DNA of 64,000 nt, from contig CAXBKQ010000005.1 in the NCBI GenBank assembly GCA_963976435.1, positions 62,001 to 126,000 of the forward strand, read 5' to 3'. A program made the position numbers and the translations under genes. This stretch comes from CAKZNE01 sp963976435 (lineage in GTDB: Bacteria; Bacteroidota; Bacteroidia; Flavobacteriales; Schleiferiaceae). The notes under the pieces were generated by a model. It searched no databases and was not told where the DNA came from. It worked only from the letters and a program-made list of their open reading frames with translations. Shown here piece after piece: positions 53,791 through 62,400 of the stretch (position 1 is the stretch's first letter; each line of letters begins with the position of its first letter).

Positions 53791-54807
53791 ATGGAGATCC
53801 AAAATAATATTTCCCTTAAAAAGTTCAACACCTTTGGTATCGATGTATTAGCCGCTCATTTTTGCGAAATAACATCCATTGAAGATCTTCATCAAGTCAG
53901 AAACACTAAATATTTTCAGGGCCCAAAATTAATTTTAGGCGGTGGCAGTAATATTCTTTTAACCCAAAATTTTAATGGATTAATTGTACATGCCAATTTA
54001 AAGGGAATTCAACTTGAAAGTACTGGACCTGAAGGCACTATAGTTTCTGCTATGGCAGGGGAAAATTGGCATCAATTTGTGCTTTGGACCTTAGAAAATA
54101 ATCTGGGAGGTATTGAAAACCTATCCTATATCCCTGGGAATTGTGGTACCGCACCCATGCAGAATATAGGTGCCTATGGTGTGGAAATCAAAGATGTCTT
54201 TCACAGTTTAGATGCCCTGGATTTGGCCACTGGTGAAATTGTAAATTTCTCTAAGGAGGATTGTCAATTTGGTTATAGAGAGTCTATTTTTAAAAGAAGT
54301 GGAAAGGGAAAATATTTGATCCTAAAGATATATTTAAACTTAAAGGCGGAAAATGAGCATATTCTAAGTACCAGCTATGGAGCCATAAAGGATGAATTAT
54401 TGGCTTTGGGCAAGGAAGCAAATATCCATTCTGTTTCTGAGGCAGTAATCAATATTCGAAAAAGAAAATTACCCAACCCTCAAGAAATTGGAAATTCAGG
54501 AAGTTTTTTTAAAAATCCGGTGGTTAGCGCTCAGAAGCTTGCTGTTTTGAAAAAAGAATTTCCCGAAATAGTAAATTATCCCCTTGAAAACGGAATGCAT
54601 AAACTTGCCGCAGGTTGGCTAATTGAAAAAGCAGGCTGGAAAGGTTATAGAAAGGGGGATGCTGGGGTTCATAAGAATCAGGCCCTCGTTTTGGTGAATT
54701 ATGGAAATGCTCTTGGTAGTGATATTCAAAAGCTATCAAAGGAAATTCGTGCCTCAATATTTCGTACTTTTGATCTCGAATTAGAAACGGAAGTAAACAT
54801 TATATAA
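53791..54807 (+). CDS. murB: UDP-N-acetylenolpyruvoylglucosamine reductase
   Basis: A 338-residue FAD enzyme that makes UDP-MurNAc in peptidoglycan synthesis. It is the longer, E. coli-type (type I) form. It has KLILGGGSNILLT (FAD binding), LSYIPGNCGTAPMQNIGAYGVE, CQFGYRESIFKR (the type I tyrosine loop) and the catalytic serine in NSGSFFKNPVV. It is separated from the aminotransferase by nine bases, so the pair is co-transcribed. Confidence 0.97.
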   Translation: MEIQNNISLKKFNTFGIDVLAAHFCEITSIEDLHQVRNTKYFQGPKLILGGGSNILLTQNFNGLIVHANLKGIQLESTGPEGTIVSAMAGENWHQFVLWTLENNLGGIENLSYIPGNCGTAPMQNIGAYGVEIKDVFHSLDALDLATGEIVNFSKEDCQFGYRESIFKRSGKGKYLILKIYLNLKAENEHILSTSYGAIKDELLALGKEANIHSVSEAVINIRKRKLPNPQEIGNSGSFFKNPVVSAQKLAVLKKEFPEIVNYPLENGMHKLAAGWLIEKAGWKGYRKGDAGVHKNQALVLVNYGNALGSDIQKLSKEIRASIFRTFDLELETEVNII

Positions 54808-54850
54808 TGCCCTTTTACAGGTTGTTATATCCCTATTAAATTTTACAGAT

Positions 54851-55051
54851 ATGGCCTTATTTTTTATTTCTTTTGGACTTTTAGCTCTAGCATTTGCGGG
54901 AATAGCCATTAAAATTTGGGCGAAAAAAGATGGAGAATTTGCAGGCACCTGTGCTAGTAATAGTCCATTCCTAAATGAAGAAGGAGAAGCTTGTAGCTTT
55001 TGCGGTGCAGCACCTGATGAAAAATGCGCCAAGCCTTCAGAATCTGCTTAA
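54851..55051 (+). CDS. small four-cysteine membrane protein, candidate NqrM-like NQR maturation factor
   Basis: A 66-residue protein with one N-terminal transmembrane helix (ALFFISFGLLALAFAGIAIKIW), a short basic patch and a soluble tail with four cysteines: C34 (AGTCAS), C48 and C51 (ACSFCG) and C59 (EKC). This is the architecture of NqrM (DUF539, about 70 residues, one helix, four Cys), which helps build the iron centre of Na+-NQR in Vibrio and sits near apbE. Here apbE is the next gene and nqrABCDEF follows 2.7 kb on. The Cys spacing (13, 2 and 7 residues between) is not identical to Vibrio NqrM. Function by homology is not proven. Confidence 0.7.
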   Translation: MALFFISFGLLALAFAGIAIKIWAKKDGEFAGTCASNSPFLNEEGEACSFCGAAPDEKCAKPSESA

Positions 55052-55190
55052 CTAAATTTTCCAGTTCCAGTCTTTAAGCCTAAATGGGACTATTACTATT
55101 TATCCCATTCTAAGTTTTCAAACCATAGCCATTTAATTTTATAAGAATTGGTGAAACACTTTAATCAATTTGCTATAGTGGATGCTAATC

Positions 55191-56201
55191 TTAATTAATA
55201 AGATAATTGCGAAACCCTTCGCTAGTATAAACTTCCAATTCATCATCTTCATTAATAAAAATCAGATAAGCTTCTAGATTATTTTTAGATTCAATCAATT
55301 TTATAGATTTCTGAAGTCCTAGCACCATACACATGGTAGAGTATCCATCAGCTTCCATGGCCGTTGGGGCGATAATGGAAACACTTAATAATTCATTTTT
55401 TGCTGGGTAGCCACTTTTGGGGTTTATGGTATGGGAAAACTTTTGTCCGGTTACAGGGTCTAGCCAAAATTTTCTGTAATTTCCTGAGGTGGCAAGAGAA
55501 GAATTTTCGAGTTCAATAATAGCTTGAAGTCTATTTTCAGGGTCCAGGTTTTCCTCTGGTTTATCAATACCAATCCTCCAAATATTATTTTTTGAATTTT
55601 TGCCTTTGGCCCTAAGTTCACCACCAACTTCAACCATATAGTTTTCAACATTTTTAGCCTCTAAAAAATTGGCAATAAGATCAACCGTATAGCCTTGTGC
55701 TATTGAATTAAAATCTAATTTCATCCCAGGGGGTATGTCCACCTCGGAGTTCTTTATTTGAATTTTTTGATAGCCTATATTATTTTTTGCGCTGTCCACC
55801 ATAGAAGAATCTACTTCAGACCTTTTGGAAAGGCCAAATCCCCATAAATTGGAAAGTGCCCCGATGCTCACATCAAAAAGGCCATCACTTTCTTCCGAAA
55901 GCAAAAGCGCTTTGGATAAAACATTATAAAAATGCTCATCCACTCTTTCAAAGCTGTCTGAAACATTTATTTTGCTGATTAGGGAACTGTCATTATAGGT
56001 GCTCATGGACAAATCCACAAGTAAAAACAAACTGTCTATAGAACTTTTTAGATTGCTAGAAGGGTGGCTTAGGTATTTAATATTAAAGGTAGTACCTTGC
56101 GCATACCCCACATTATTAATCTCCTCAATGCTATTTTTAGATGTACAAGCGTTTAAAATTAGCAACAATAAAACAGGGAAAAGGACTTTATTAATTTTCA
56201 T
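55191..56201 (-). CDS. apbE: FAD:protein FMN transferase, lipoprotein
   Basis: A 336-residue exported enzyme that links FMN to threonines of NqrB and NqrC. The signal ends in the lipobox LILNACTSK. Family segments are GTTFNIKYL, LSTYNDSSLISKIN, KLDFNSIAQGYTVDLIA, YMVEVGGELRAKGKN, TSGNYRKFW and SHTINPKSGYP (the conserved H-x-x-x-P segment). The late MEADGYSTMCMVLG supplies the Mg2+-binding acid and neighbours. The distance to the nqr operon is about 1.5 kb, with only the DUF5723 gene between. Confidence 0.95.
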   Translation of the reverse strand: MKINKVLFPVLLLLILNACTSKNSIEEINNVGYAQGTTFNIKYLSHPSSNLKSSIDSLFLLVDLSMSTYNDSSLISKINVSDSFERVDEHFYNVLSKALLLSEESDGLFDVSIGALSNLWGFGLSKRSEVDSSMVDSAKNNIGYQKIQIKNSEVDIPPGMKLDFNSIAQGYTVDLIANFLEAKNVENYMVEVGGELRAKGKNSKNNIWRIGIDKPEENLDPENRLQAIIELENSSLATSGNYRKFWLDPVTGQKFSHTINPKSGYPAKNELLSVSIIAPTAMEADGYSTMCMVLGLQKSIKLIESKNNLEAYLIFINEDDELEVYTSEGFRNYLIN

Positions 56202-56278
56202 AGTTGGGTTTGGTTTGAACCTTTTTTGGGCTTGTAAAACTAATCACAAAAAATTATGAATTTTGCTTTTAGGGGAAA

Positions 56279-57703
56279 ATGAAAAGGATTGCACCAATAT
56301 TTTTTTTCATTACGAGTTTTTGGATAGGATTAAAGGCTCAAGATGAATCTGGACTTAGAATAGGAAATTATTCGGGGGTTAATGGCTTGATGAGCAATCC
56401 GGCCTTTTCGAATAGTAGTTTTTTAAGTTGGGATCTAAATTTAATAGCTGGAGGATTTTTCGTCTATAATGGATACCAGTATATTGAAAATACAAACCTT
56501 ATTCATTCCATTATTAACAGGGATAAGCTTACTTTCAATAGTTCAAATCCTGAGTTAATAGCTAGCCAACCTTCAGATCCACTATATTTTGATTTTTTTG
56601 ATCCCATTCGGGATTTTGACGCCAGTGTTAATACCTTTATTACTGGGCCTTCTCTTAGTTTGCGATTTCGAAAATTTGCCACTGGAATCTATATAAACAA
56701 CCGATTCGCTTTTGGAGGAAATAATTTAGACCCGGATTTAAGTGAACCCTCCTTGGGAAATTGGCAACCTTTTGAACAAAAATCATTTGATCCTATGGAT
56801 GCCGCTGGGATGGCTTGGACCGAAATAGGTATTAATTTTAGTACCAATATCCAAAAGAGGAGAGATAGGATTATTAGCCTTGGTATAAATCTAAAATATA
56901 ATATTGGCTATGATGGGTTTTATGTAGATAACCCAAACCAAGGTGAGGTATTAGCCCTTTCAGATACCCATCAAGTTGCAAGTGGTGGTCCTGTGGAATA
57001 TGCTTTTTCAACTGGCTTAGCTAGAGATAATAGCACTTATGATCCAGGAATTAGAGGAAGAGGTTTCGGAATGGATATTGGCGCAAGCCTGATTTTGAGA
57101 AGTACAGATTCCAGGCCTTATCGTTATAAAATAGGCCTATCTATAATGGATTTAGGATATGTACACTTTACCGATAATGCCGAATTCCACCGTATTCCAG
57201 CTTCTACTGATGTTGAAATAGACTACCTCGACCTCATCAGCACTCTTACGATAGAAAAGCTGGTGACTAAAGCCAGTGAGCAGGTACTTGGTGACCCTAG
57301 TGCCTCCTTGGTTGGATCTGATTTTAATATTTTAACTCCCTTAGCTCTAAATTTTAGTATTGACTATTCCATCCATAAATATTGGTATTGGGCTTCTCAA
57401 ATAGTTCGTAGGATGGATATAACTGCTAATACAATTGAAAGAGAAAACCTTTTAATGAGTTCCTTGCGATATGAAAATCAAACCTATGAGTTTGGAGCCA
57501 ACTTTTTATTGTACAACGATGTTCACCCTAGAATGGGAATATGGGCCAGATTGGGGCCATTTACAATAGGTTCAGACAATATAGGTTCTATATTATGGAA
57601 GCAGAGCAAACTTACTGGAACTGATATTTATTTTGCCATCAAACTCAATAGATACAAAAAGAAATATAGGGAGAATGATCCTTTGGAGAATTGTAATTTC
57701 TAG
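56279..57703 (+). CDS. DUF5723-family outer-membrane beta-barrel-like protein
   Basis: A 474-residue exported protein with signal MKRIAPIFFFITSFWIGLKAQ. Its start, LRIGNYSGVNGLMSNPAF, is the typical N-terminus of DUF5723 proteins, which resemble FadL/PorV-type outer-membrane barrels. Strand-like repeats with GLSLRFRKFATGIY and IGINFSTN support a barrel. The function is unknown. It shares a bidirectional terminator with the convergent nqr operon and is divergent from apbE. Confidence 0.82.
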   Translation: MKRIAPIFFFITSFWIGLKAQDESGLRIGNYSGVNGLMSNPAFSNSSFLSWDLNLIAGGFFVYNGYQYIENTNLIHSIINRDKLTFNSSNPELIASQPSDPLYFDFFDPIRDFDASVNTFITGPSLSLRFRKFATGIYINNRFAFGGNNLDPDLSEPSLGNWQPFEQKSFDPMDAAGMAWTEIGINFSTNIQKRRDRIISLGINLKYNIGYDGFYVDNPNQGEVLALSDTHQVASGGPVEYAFSTGLARDNSTYDPGIRGRGFGMDIGASLILRSTDSRPYRYKIGLSIMDLGYVHFTDNAEFHRIPASTDVEIDYLDLISTLTIEKLVTKASEQVLGDPSASLVGSDFNILTPLALNFSIDYSIHKYWYWASQIVRRMDITANTIERENLLMSSLRYENQTYEFGANFLLYNDVHPRMGIWARLGPFTIGSDNIGSILWKQSKLTGTDIYFAIKLNRYKKKYRENDPLENCNF

Positions 57704-57710
57704 CAAAAAA

Positions 57711-57735
57711 AAATCCTAGCATTTGCTAGGATTTT
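57711..57735. terminator. bidirectional intrinsic terminator
   Basis: The stem AAATCCTAGC/GCTAGGATTT with an ATTT loop has an A-run on one side and a T-rich side on the other. It lies between convergent genes, ending both the DUF5723 gene and the nqr operon. Confidence 0.85.
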
Positions 57736-57742
57736 AAGATTA

Positions 57743-59053
57743 TTAACCTCCAAAATCATCGAAGGCTACGTTTTCTGGTGGTACTCCCCAATCATCGCAC
57801 ATCTTTAATACAGCTGCGTTCATTAGTGGTGGTCCACAGAAGTAAAATTCTATTTCTTCCGGCTCTGGATGCTTGCTTAGGTATTGATCGATCACCGCTT
57901 GGTGAACAAATCCTAAAAACCCGTCACCTTCTTTATCATTAACATCCTTTTTAGTTACCCAGTTATCTTCTTCCGCAGGTTCAGAGAGAACAATGTGAAA
58001 TTGGAAATTTGGAAATTCCTTTTCAATTTGTGTAAAATCATCTAAATAAAATAGTTCTCTTTTGGAACGTCCACCATACCAATAAGTAACTTTTCTACCA
58101 GTTTTTAGCGTGTGGAATAGGTGAAATAAATGAGATCTCATCGGAGCCATACCAGCACCACCACCAATATATAGCATTTCAGCATCTGTTTCCTTAATAA
58201 AGAATTCTCCATAAGGTCCAGAGATGGTTACTTTATCACCAGGCTTACTTCCAAAAACATAAGAAGAACAAATACCGGGATTCACATCCATCCATTGGTT
58301 TTTAGCTCTATCCCAAGGTGGAGTAGCGATACGAATATTCAACATTACAATATTCCCTTCTGCTGGGTGATTTGCCATAGAATAAGCCCTGAAAATAGGT
58401 TCATCATTCTTCATTTTCAAATCCCAAAGTCCAAACTTGTCCCACTCAGATTTGAAATCCATTGGATCTCTTCCTAGTCTTGGATGGGAAGTAATATCAA
58501 TATCTTTAAAATCAACCTCACATTCGGGTACATCAACCTGGATATATCCACCAGCTTCAAAATCCAAGGTTTCACCTTCTGGAAGTTTTACTACAAACTC
58601 TTTAATAAAGGAGGCAACATTATAGTTGGAAACAACTTCACATTCCCACTTTTTGATTCCGAAAATTTCTTCTGGAACCTTAATAACCATATCGTTTTTC
58701 ACCTTTACCTGGCAACCTAATCTCCAGTTATCTTGTGCTTCTTTTCTTGTAAAATATCCAGTTTCTGTAGGGAGAATATCTCCTGCACCTTCAAAAACTT
58801 GGCATTTACACATGGCACAAGTACCACCACCACCACAAGCGGAAGGAAGAAATATTTTCTGATTGGAAAGAGTTGTAAGCAAAGTATTTCCTGATTCTAC
58901 CTCAACAACATTTCCGTTTATTTCAAGCTTTACAGGTCCGGAAGGGGCCAATTTTGCTTTTGCTCCTAGCAGTATACCAACCAAGAGGAAAATCACCACA
59001 AAGAATACTACAATGGAAGTGATAATTACAACAGATGAACTTAATAATACCAT
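57743..59053 (-). CDS. nqrF: Na+-NQR subunit F (NADH dehydrogenase, 2Fe-2S and FAD)
   Basis: A 436-residue subunit that takes electrons from NADH. It has an N-terminal transmembrane helix (about 8-30) and a 2Fe-2S ferredoxin domain with C73, C79, C82 and C114 (SACGGGGTCAMCKCQV). The FAD domain has RAYSMANHP and the NADH domain has YIGGGAGMAPMRSH and FYFCGPPLMN. The length is somewhat above Vibrio NqrF (about 408) because of interdomain loops. It is the last gene of the operon; 27 bases separate it from nqrE. Confidence 0.98.
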   Translation of the reverse strand: MVLLSSSVVIITSIVVFFVVIFLLVGILLGAKAKLAPSGPVKLEINGNVVEVESGNTLLTTLSNQKIFLPSACGGGGTCAMCKCQVFEGAGDILPTETGYFTRKEAQDNWRLGCQVKVKNDMVIKVPEEIFGIKKWECEVVSNYNVASFIKEFVVKLPEGETLDFEAGGYIQVDVPECEVDFKDIDITSHPRLGRDPMDFKSEWDKFGLWDLKMKNDEPIFRAYSMANHPAEGNIVMLNIRIATPPWDRAKNQWMDVNPGICSSYVFGSKPGDKVTISGPYGEFFIKETDAEMLYIGGGAGMAPMRSHLFHLFHTLKTGRKVTYWYGGRSKRELFYLDDFTQIEKEFPNFQFHIVLSEPAEEDNWVTKKDVNDKEGDGFLGFVHQAVIDQYLSKHPEPEEIEFYFCGPPLMNAAVLKMCDDWGVPPENVAFDDFGG

Positions 59054-59080
59054 AATATCTTAATCTCCGTAAAACTTTAC

Positions 59081-59698
59081 TTATAATTTAATACCCATAA
59101 AACTCATAAAAGCTATCCCCATCAAACCTGTAACGATGAAGGTGATACCTAATCCTCTTAAAGCTGGAGGAACATTTGAGTAGCGAATTTTTTCGCGAAT
59201 AGCGGCAATGGCAACAATGGCTAAAAACCATCCTATTCCGGAACCAAGTCCATAAACTCCTGCTTCTCCAATTGTACCAAAATCCTTTTGTTGCATAAAT
59301 AATGCTCCTCCTAAAATTGAACAGTTTACCGCAATTAGAGGAAGGAAAATACCCAAAGCACCATAAAGAGCTGGCGCAAATTTTTCAACAATCATTTCTA
59401 CCAATTGTACTATGGAAGCAATTACAGCAATAAACATGATGAAACTAAGAAAGCTTAGGTCAATGCTTGCAAATTCTGGACTTACCCAATCTAGGGCTCC
59501 TTCACGAAGGACAAAGTTTTCTAATAACCAGTTTACTGGAACTGTAACCACAAGTACAAAAATCACCGCTGCTCCTAAACCAACAGCGGTTTTTACAGTT
59601 TTTGATACCGCCAAATAGGAACACATTCCAAGGAAATAGGCGAAAATCATATTTTCTACGAAAATTGATTTTACAAATAAGTTTATTAAATCTTGCAT
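59081..59698 (-). CDS. nqrE: Na+-NQR subunit E
   Basis: A 205-residue membrane subunit with about six helices. C26 (LGMCSYLA) and C126 (AVNCSILGG) are the two NqrE cysteines that, with two from NqrD, hold the iron centre between these subunits. The start FVKSIFVENMIFAYFLGMC is diagnostic. It lies 19 bases after nqrD. Its closest relatives are RnfA-type proteins, but the operon settles it as NQR. Confidence 0.97.
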   Translation of the reverse strand: MQDLINLFVKSIFVENMIFAYFLGMCSYLAVSKTVKTAVGLGAAVIFVLVVTVPVNWLLENFVLREGALDWVSPEFASIDLSFLSFIMFIAVIASIVQLVEMIVEKFAPALYGALGIFLPLIAVNCSILGGALFMQQKDFGTIGEAGVYGLGSGIGWFLAIVAIAAIREKIRYSNVPPALRGLGITFIVTGLMGIAFMSFMGIKL

Positions 59699-59717
59699 AA
59701 TTCTTTCGCTTGATTAA

Positions 59718-60389
59718 TTAATCCTCAATTAGTTTAGTATTTCTATTTCTTTGGATCCAGATAATGATACCAACTACGATCAAAGCCATTGGAGGGAAAA
59801 GGAAGAATCCATTATTAGAATAAAAACCACCATTATCTATATACCAGCTATCTGGAATAACTGGAAAACCAAATAAGGTCCCCGAACCAAACAATTCTCT
59901 TACAAAGGCAACAGCAATAAGTATCCATGCATATCCAAACGAATTTCCAAGACCATCCAAAAAGGATTTCCATGGAGAGTTAGCCAAAGCAAAAGCTTCA
60001 AACCTTCCCATAATAATACAGTTGGTAATAATAAGCCCTACAAAAACCGAAAGCTCCTTACTTACATCATAGGCAAAAGCCTGAAGAACTTCATTTACAA
60101 GAATTACCAAAGAAGCAACTACCACTAGCTGAACAATAATTCTAATTCTGGAGGGAATCAAATTTCTCAATAAGGAAATCACAACGTTTCCAATAGACAA
60201 AACGGCTAAAACAGATAGCGACATTACAATTGCAGGTTTCAACTGAACGGTAATGGCCAGGGCAGAACAAATTCCCAATACTTGAACAGTAATCGGGTTG
60301 CTATCGTTTAAAGGGTCTGTAATTAGGCCTTTATTCTTTTTAGAAAATAAAGGTTCTTTTTTCTTTACTTCTTTTACTTCTGTGCTCAT
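59718..60389 (-). CDS. nqrD: Na+-NQR subunit D
   Basis: A 223-residue membrane subunit. C41 (LGICSALAITV) and C124 (ITNCIIMGRFEAFA) are the conserved cysteines that pair with those of NqrE. The N-terminal DPLNDSNPITVQVLGICSA is typical. The ATG overlaps the nqrC stop by one base (TAATG), giving coupled translation. Confidence 0.97.
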   Translation of the reverse strand: MSTEVKEVKKKEPLFSKKNKGLITDPLNDSNPITVQVLGICSALAITVQLKPAIVMSLSVLAVLSIGNVVISLLRNLIPSRIRIIVQLVVVASLVILVNEVLQAFAYDVSKELSVFVGLIITNCIIMGRFEAFALANSPWKSFLDGLGNSFGYAWILIAVAFVRELFGSGTLFGFPVIPDSWYIDNGGFYSNNGFFLFPPMALIVVGIIIWIQRNRNTKLIED

Positions 60390-61189
60390 TATTCAATAAT
60401 TGTTGCCGCAGCAGTTAGTGAATCTACTTTAACAGCTGTTGAATCCAAAGGTTCAATGCTTTTTTCTTCTATTTCTTTAGGTGTAGATGATTTTGCTATA
60501 GCTCTTCCTTTTAGGTAAGGGATATAGTTTTGGATACAATCTTTCAACATATCGTCAACTCCTACAGAGGTAATGGTACCTCCAGAAATTCCATCTACTT
60601 GATAATCTCCAGATGCATCACCTTTTCTAACTTCAACAGAAACAAATTTTCCATCTTTTAAGATTTTTTTTCCTGGAAACTGATCCATAAAAATCCCCTT
60701 AGAAATTTCAGCTCCTAATCCGGGAGTTTCACCTTCATGATCGAAGGTGGCTCCAATAATTGTATTGGCATCAGATTGTAAAGAAAGGTAACCCCATACT
60801 GGACCCCAAAGTCCCTTTCCTCTTAGAGGAATAATATAACAGGTAGCACCATCTTTGTCTGCCACAAAAAGAGGTAGAGTACGATCACTACCTTCCTTTT
60901 TAATTTCCTTAGCTAAATTAATATCCAATGCAGCAACATCAGGTTCCATTACTTGCTCCCCACCTTTAATTACCAATTCTTCTTTGATATATTTTTTGAA
61001 AGCTTCCTCAGCACCGTCCCTTTCTACATTTACACCAATAGATTTAAGGATATTCTGTTTGCTTTCCAACTCCTTATTTTTATCCTGAAATGGCTTCAAA
61101 CTCGTTGAGGCATAGGACAAAATTGCCGCTACCACTACTACCATTACAGTGGCAAAAATGAAGGTATAACTGTTTTTATTAACGTCCAT
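60389..61189 (-). CDS. nqrC: Na+-NQR subunit C (covalent FMN)
   Basis: A 266-residue periplasm-facing subunit with one N-terminal transmembrane helix (TFIFATVMVVVVAAILSY). The FMN attachment site reads D199-G-I-S-G-G-T205-I-T, where the general ApbE target is Dxx(S/T)GAT, so Ala is replaced by Gly before the modified Thr. The FMN-binding domain has GLWGPVWGYLSL and HEGETPGLGAEI. The C-terminal tail of about 35 residues is charged. It follows nqrB by two bases. Confidence 0.97.
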   Translation of the reverse strand: MDVNKNSYTFIFATVMVVVVAAILSYASTSLKPFQDKNKELESKQNILKSIGVNVERDGAEEAFKKYIKEELVIKGGEQVMEPDVAALDINLAKEIKKEGSDRTLPLFVADKDGATCYIIPLRGKGLWGPVWGYLSLQSDANTIIGATFDHEGETPGLGAEISKGIFMDQFPGKKILKDGKFVSVEVRKGDASGDYQVDGISGGTITSVGVDDMLKDCIQNYIPYLKGRAIAKSSTPKEIEEKSIEPLDSTAVKVDSLTAAATIIE

Positions 61190-61191
61190 AC

Positions 61192-62382
61192 TTATGCCGT
61201 TTTAACTTTTAATCTTTTCTTACGTCTTTTCACATTGCCCTCTACAACATAATGGTCAATTAAAGGAGCCATAACATTCATAAATAGGATGGCCATCATT
61301 ACCCCTTCTGGATAGGCTGGGTTGAACACCCTGATGAGGATACACAACATACCTGTAAGGAATCCATATATCCATTTTCCTTTGGATGTTTGAGATGCAG
61401 AAACTGGGTCAGTTGCCATAAAAACAACACCAAATGCAAAACCACCCATCATGAGATGTTCATAATAGGGAACACTCATAAACCCTTGTTGCTCTGGGCT
61501 AATCATAAAATCAGCAACACCATTAAATATCAATCCCATGGTTATTCCACCTAATACAGCGCTAAGCATAATTTTCCAACTACCAATTCCAGTATATAAG
61601 AGAATTGCAGCACCAATTAGAATGGCCAAAGTGGAAGTTTCACCAATAGAACCAGGAATGGTTCCTAAAAACATATCCATGGCTTCAAATCTTGTATCAC
61701 CAGTAGTAGCCAATTCACCAAGAGCAGTAGCACCAGAGAAACCATCAGCTACAGATTGCCCTTCATTTAAAGAGGTATTAATCCAAACCTTATCACCCGA
61801 CATAAAAGTTGGATATGCGAAAAAGGCAAATGCTCTTGCTGTAAGTGCTGGGTTTAGAATATTCATTCCTGTTCCTCCAAACACCTCTTTTCCGATAATT
61901 ACTGCAAAAGCAGTAGACAATGCTACCATCCAAAGAGGAATGTCTACAGGCATAATTAAAGGAATAAGCATACCTGAAACAAGAAATCCTTCATTGATTT
62001 GGTGTTTCTTCACAACGCAAAATCCAAATTCAATTCCTAGACCTACTGCATAGGACACAATCACCAATGGTAAAACCTTCATGGCACCAAAGCCAAGTTG
62101 TTCCCAAAAGCTTACACTATCATTTAATCCAAGGGCCAAATAATGTTGGTAGCCGGCATTCCACATTCCAAAAAGTAGGGCTGGAACTAGTGCCATTACA
62201 ACTGTAATCATTGTTCTTTTAAGATCTATTCCATCTCTAATATGAGCCCCTGTATGGGTAGAATGACCTGGTACAAACAAGAATGTAGCAAAACCATCAT
62301 AGACAGGATAAAGCTTTTCCAGCTTTCCACCTTCTTCAAAGTGAGGTTTTACACTTGCTAATAGATTTTTAAATAACTTCAT
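61192..62382 (-). CDS. nqrB: Na+-NQR subunit B (covalent FMN, Na+ pathway)
   Basis: A 396-residue membrane subunit with about ten helices. It has the exact ApbE target D213-G-F-S-G-A-T219, where T219 should carry FMN. Other family segments are STHTGAHIRDGIDLKRTMI, GKEVFGGTGMNILNPALTARAF (the region around the quinone/inhibitor-sensitive glycines) and MATDPVSASQT. It follows nqrA by 18 bases. Confidence 0.98.
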   Translation of the reverse strand: MKLFKNLLASVKPHFEEGGKLEKLYPVYDGFATFLFVPGHSTHTGAHIRDGIDLKRTMITVVMALVPALLFGMWNAGYQHYLALGLNDSVSFWEQLGFGAMKVLPLVIVSYAVGLGIEFGFCVVKKHQINEGFLVSGMLIPLIMPVDIPLWMVALSTAFAVIIGKEVFGGTGMNILNPALTARAFAFFAYPTFMSGDKVWINTSLNEGQSVADGFSGATALGELATTGDTRFEAMDMFLGTIPGSIGETSTLAILIGAAILLYTGIGSWKIMLSAVLGGITMGLIFNGVADFMISPEQQGFMSVPYYEHLMMGGFAFGVVFMATDPVSASQTSKGKWIYGFLTGMLCILIRVFNPAYPEGVMMAILFMNVMAPLIDHYVVEGNVKRRKKRLKVKTA

Positions 62383-62400
62383 TTTACCTAAAATTCTTTA

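Noticed and set aside
55052..55190. Small RNA or additional microprotein between the four-cysteine gene and apbE
   Set aside because: Only a 9-codon frame and no stable hairpin or promoter box are visible.
61538..62053. 171-codon open frame antisense to nqrB
   Set aside because: nqrB is certain, and the antisense product is a low-complexity image of its membrane helices.
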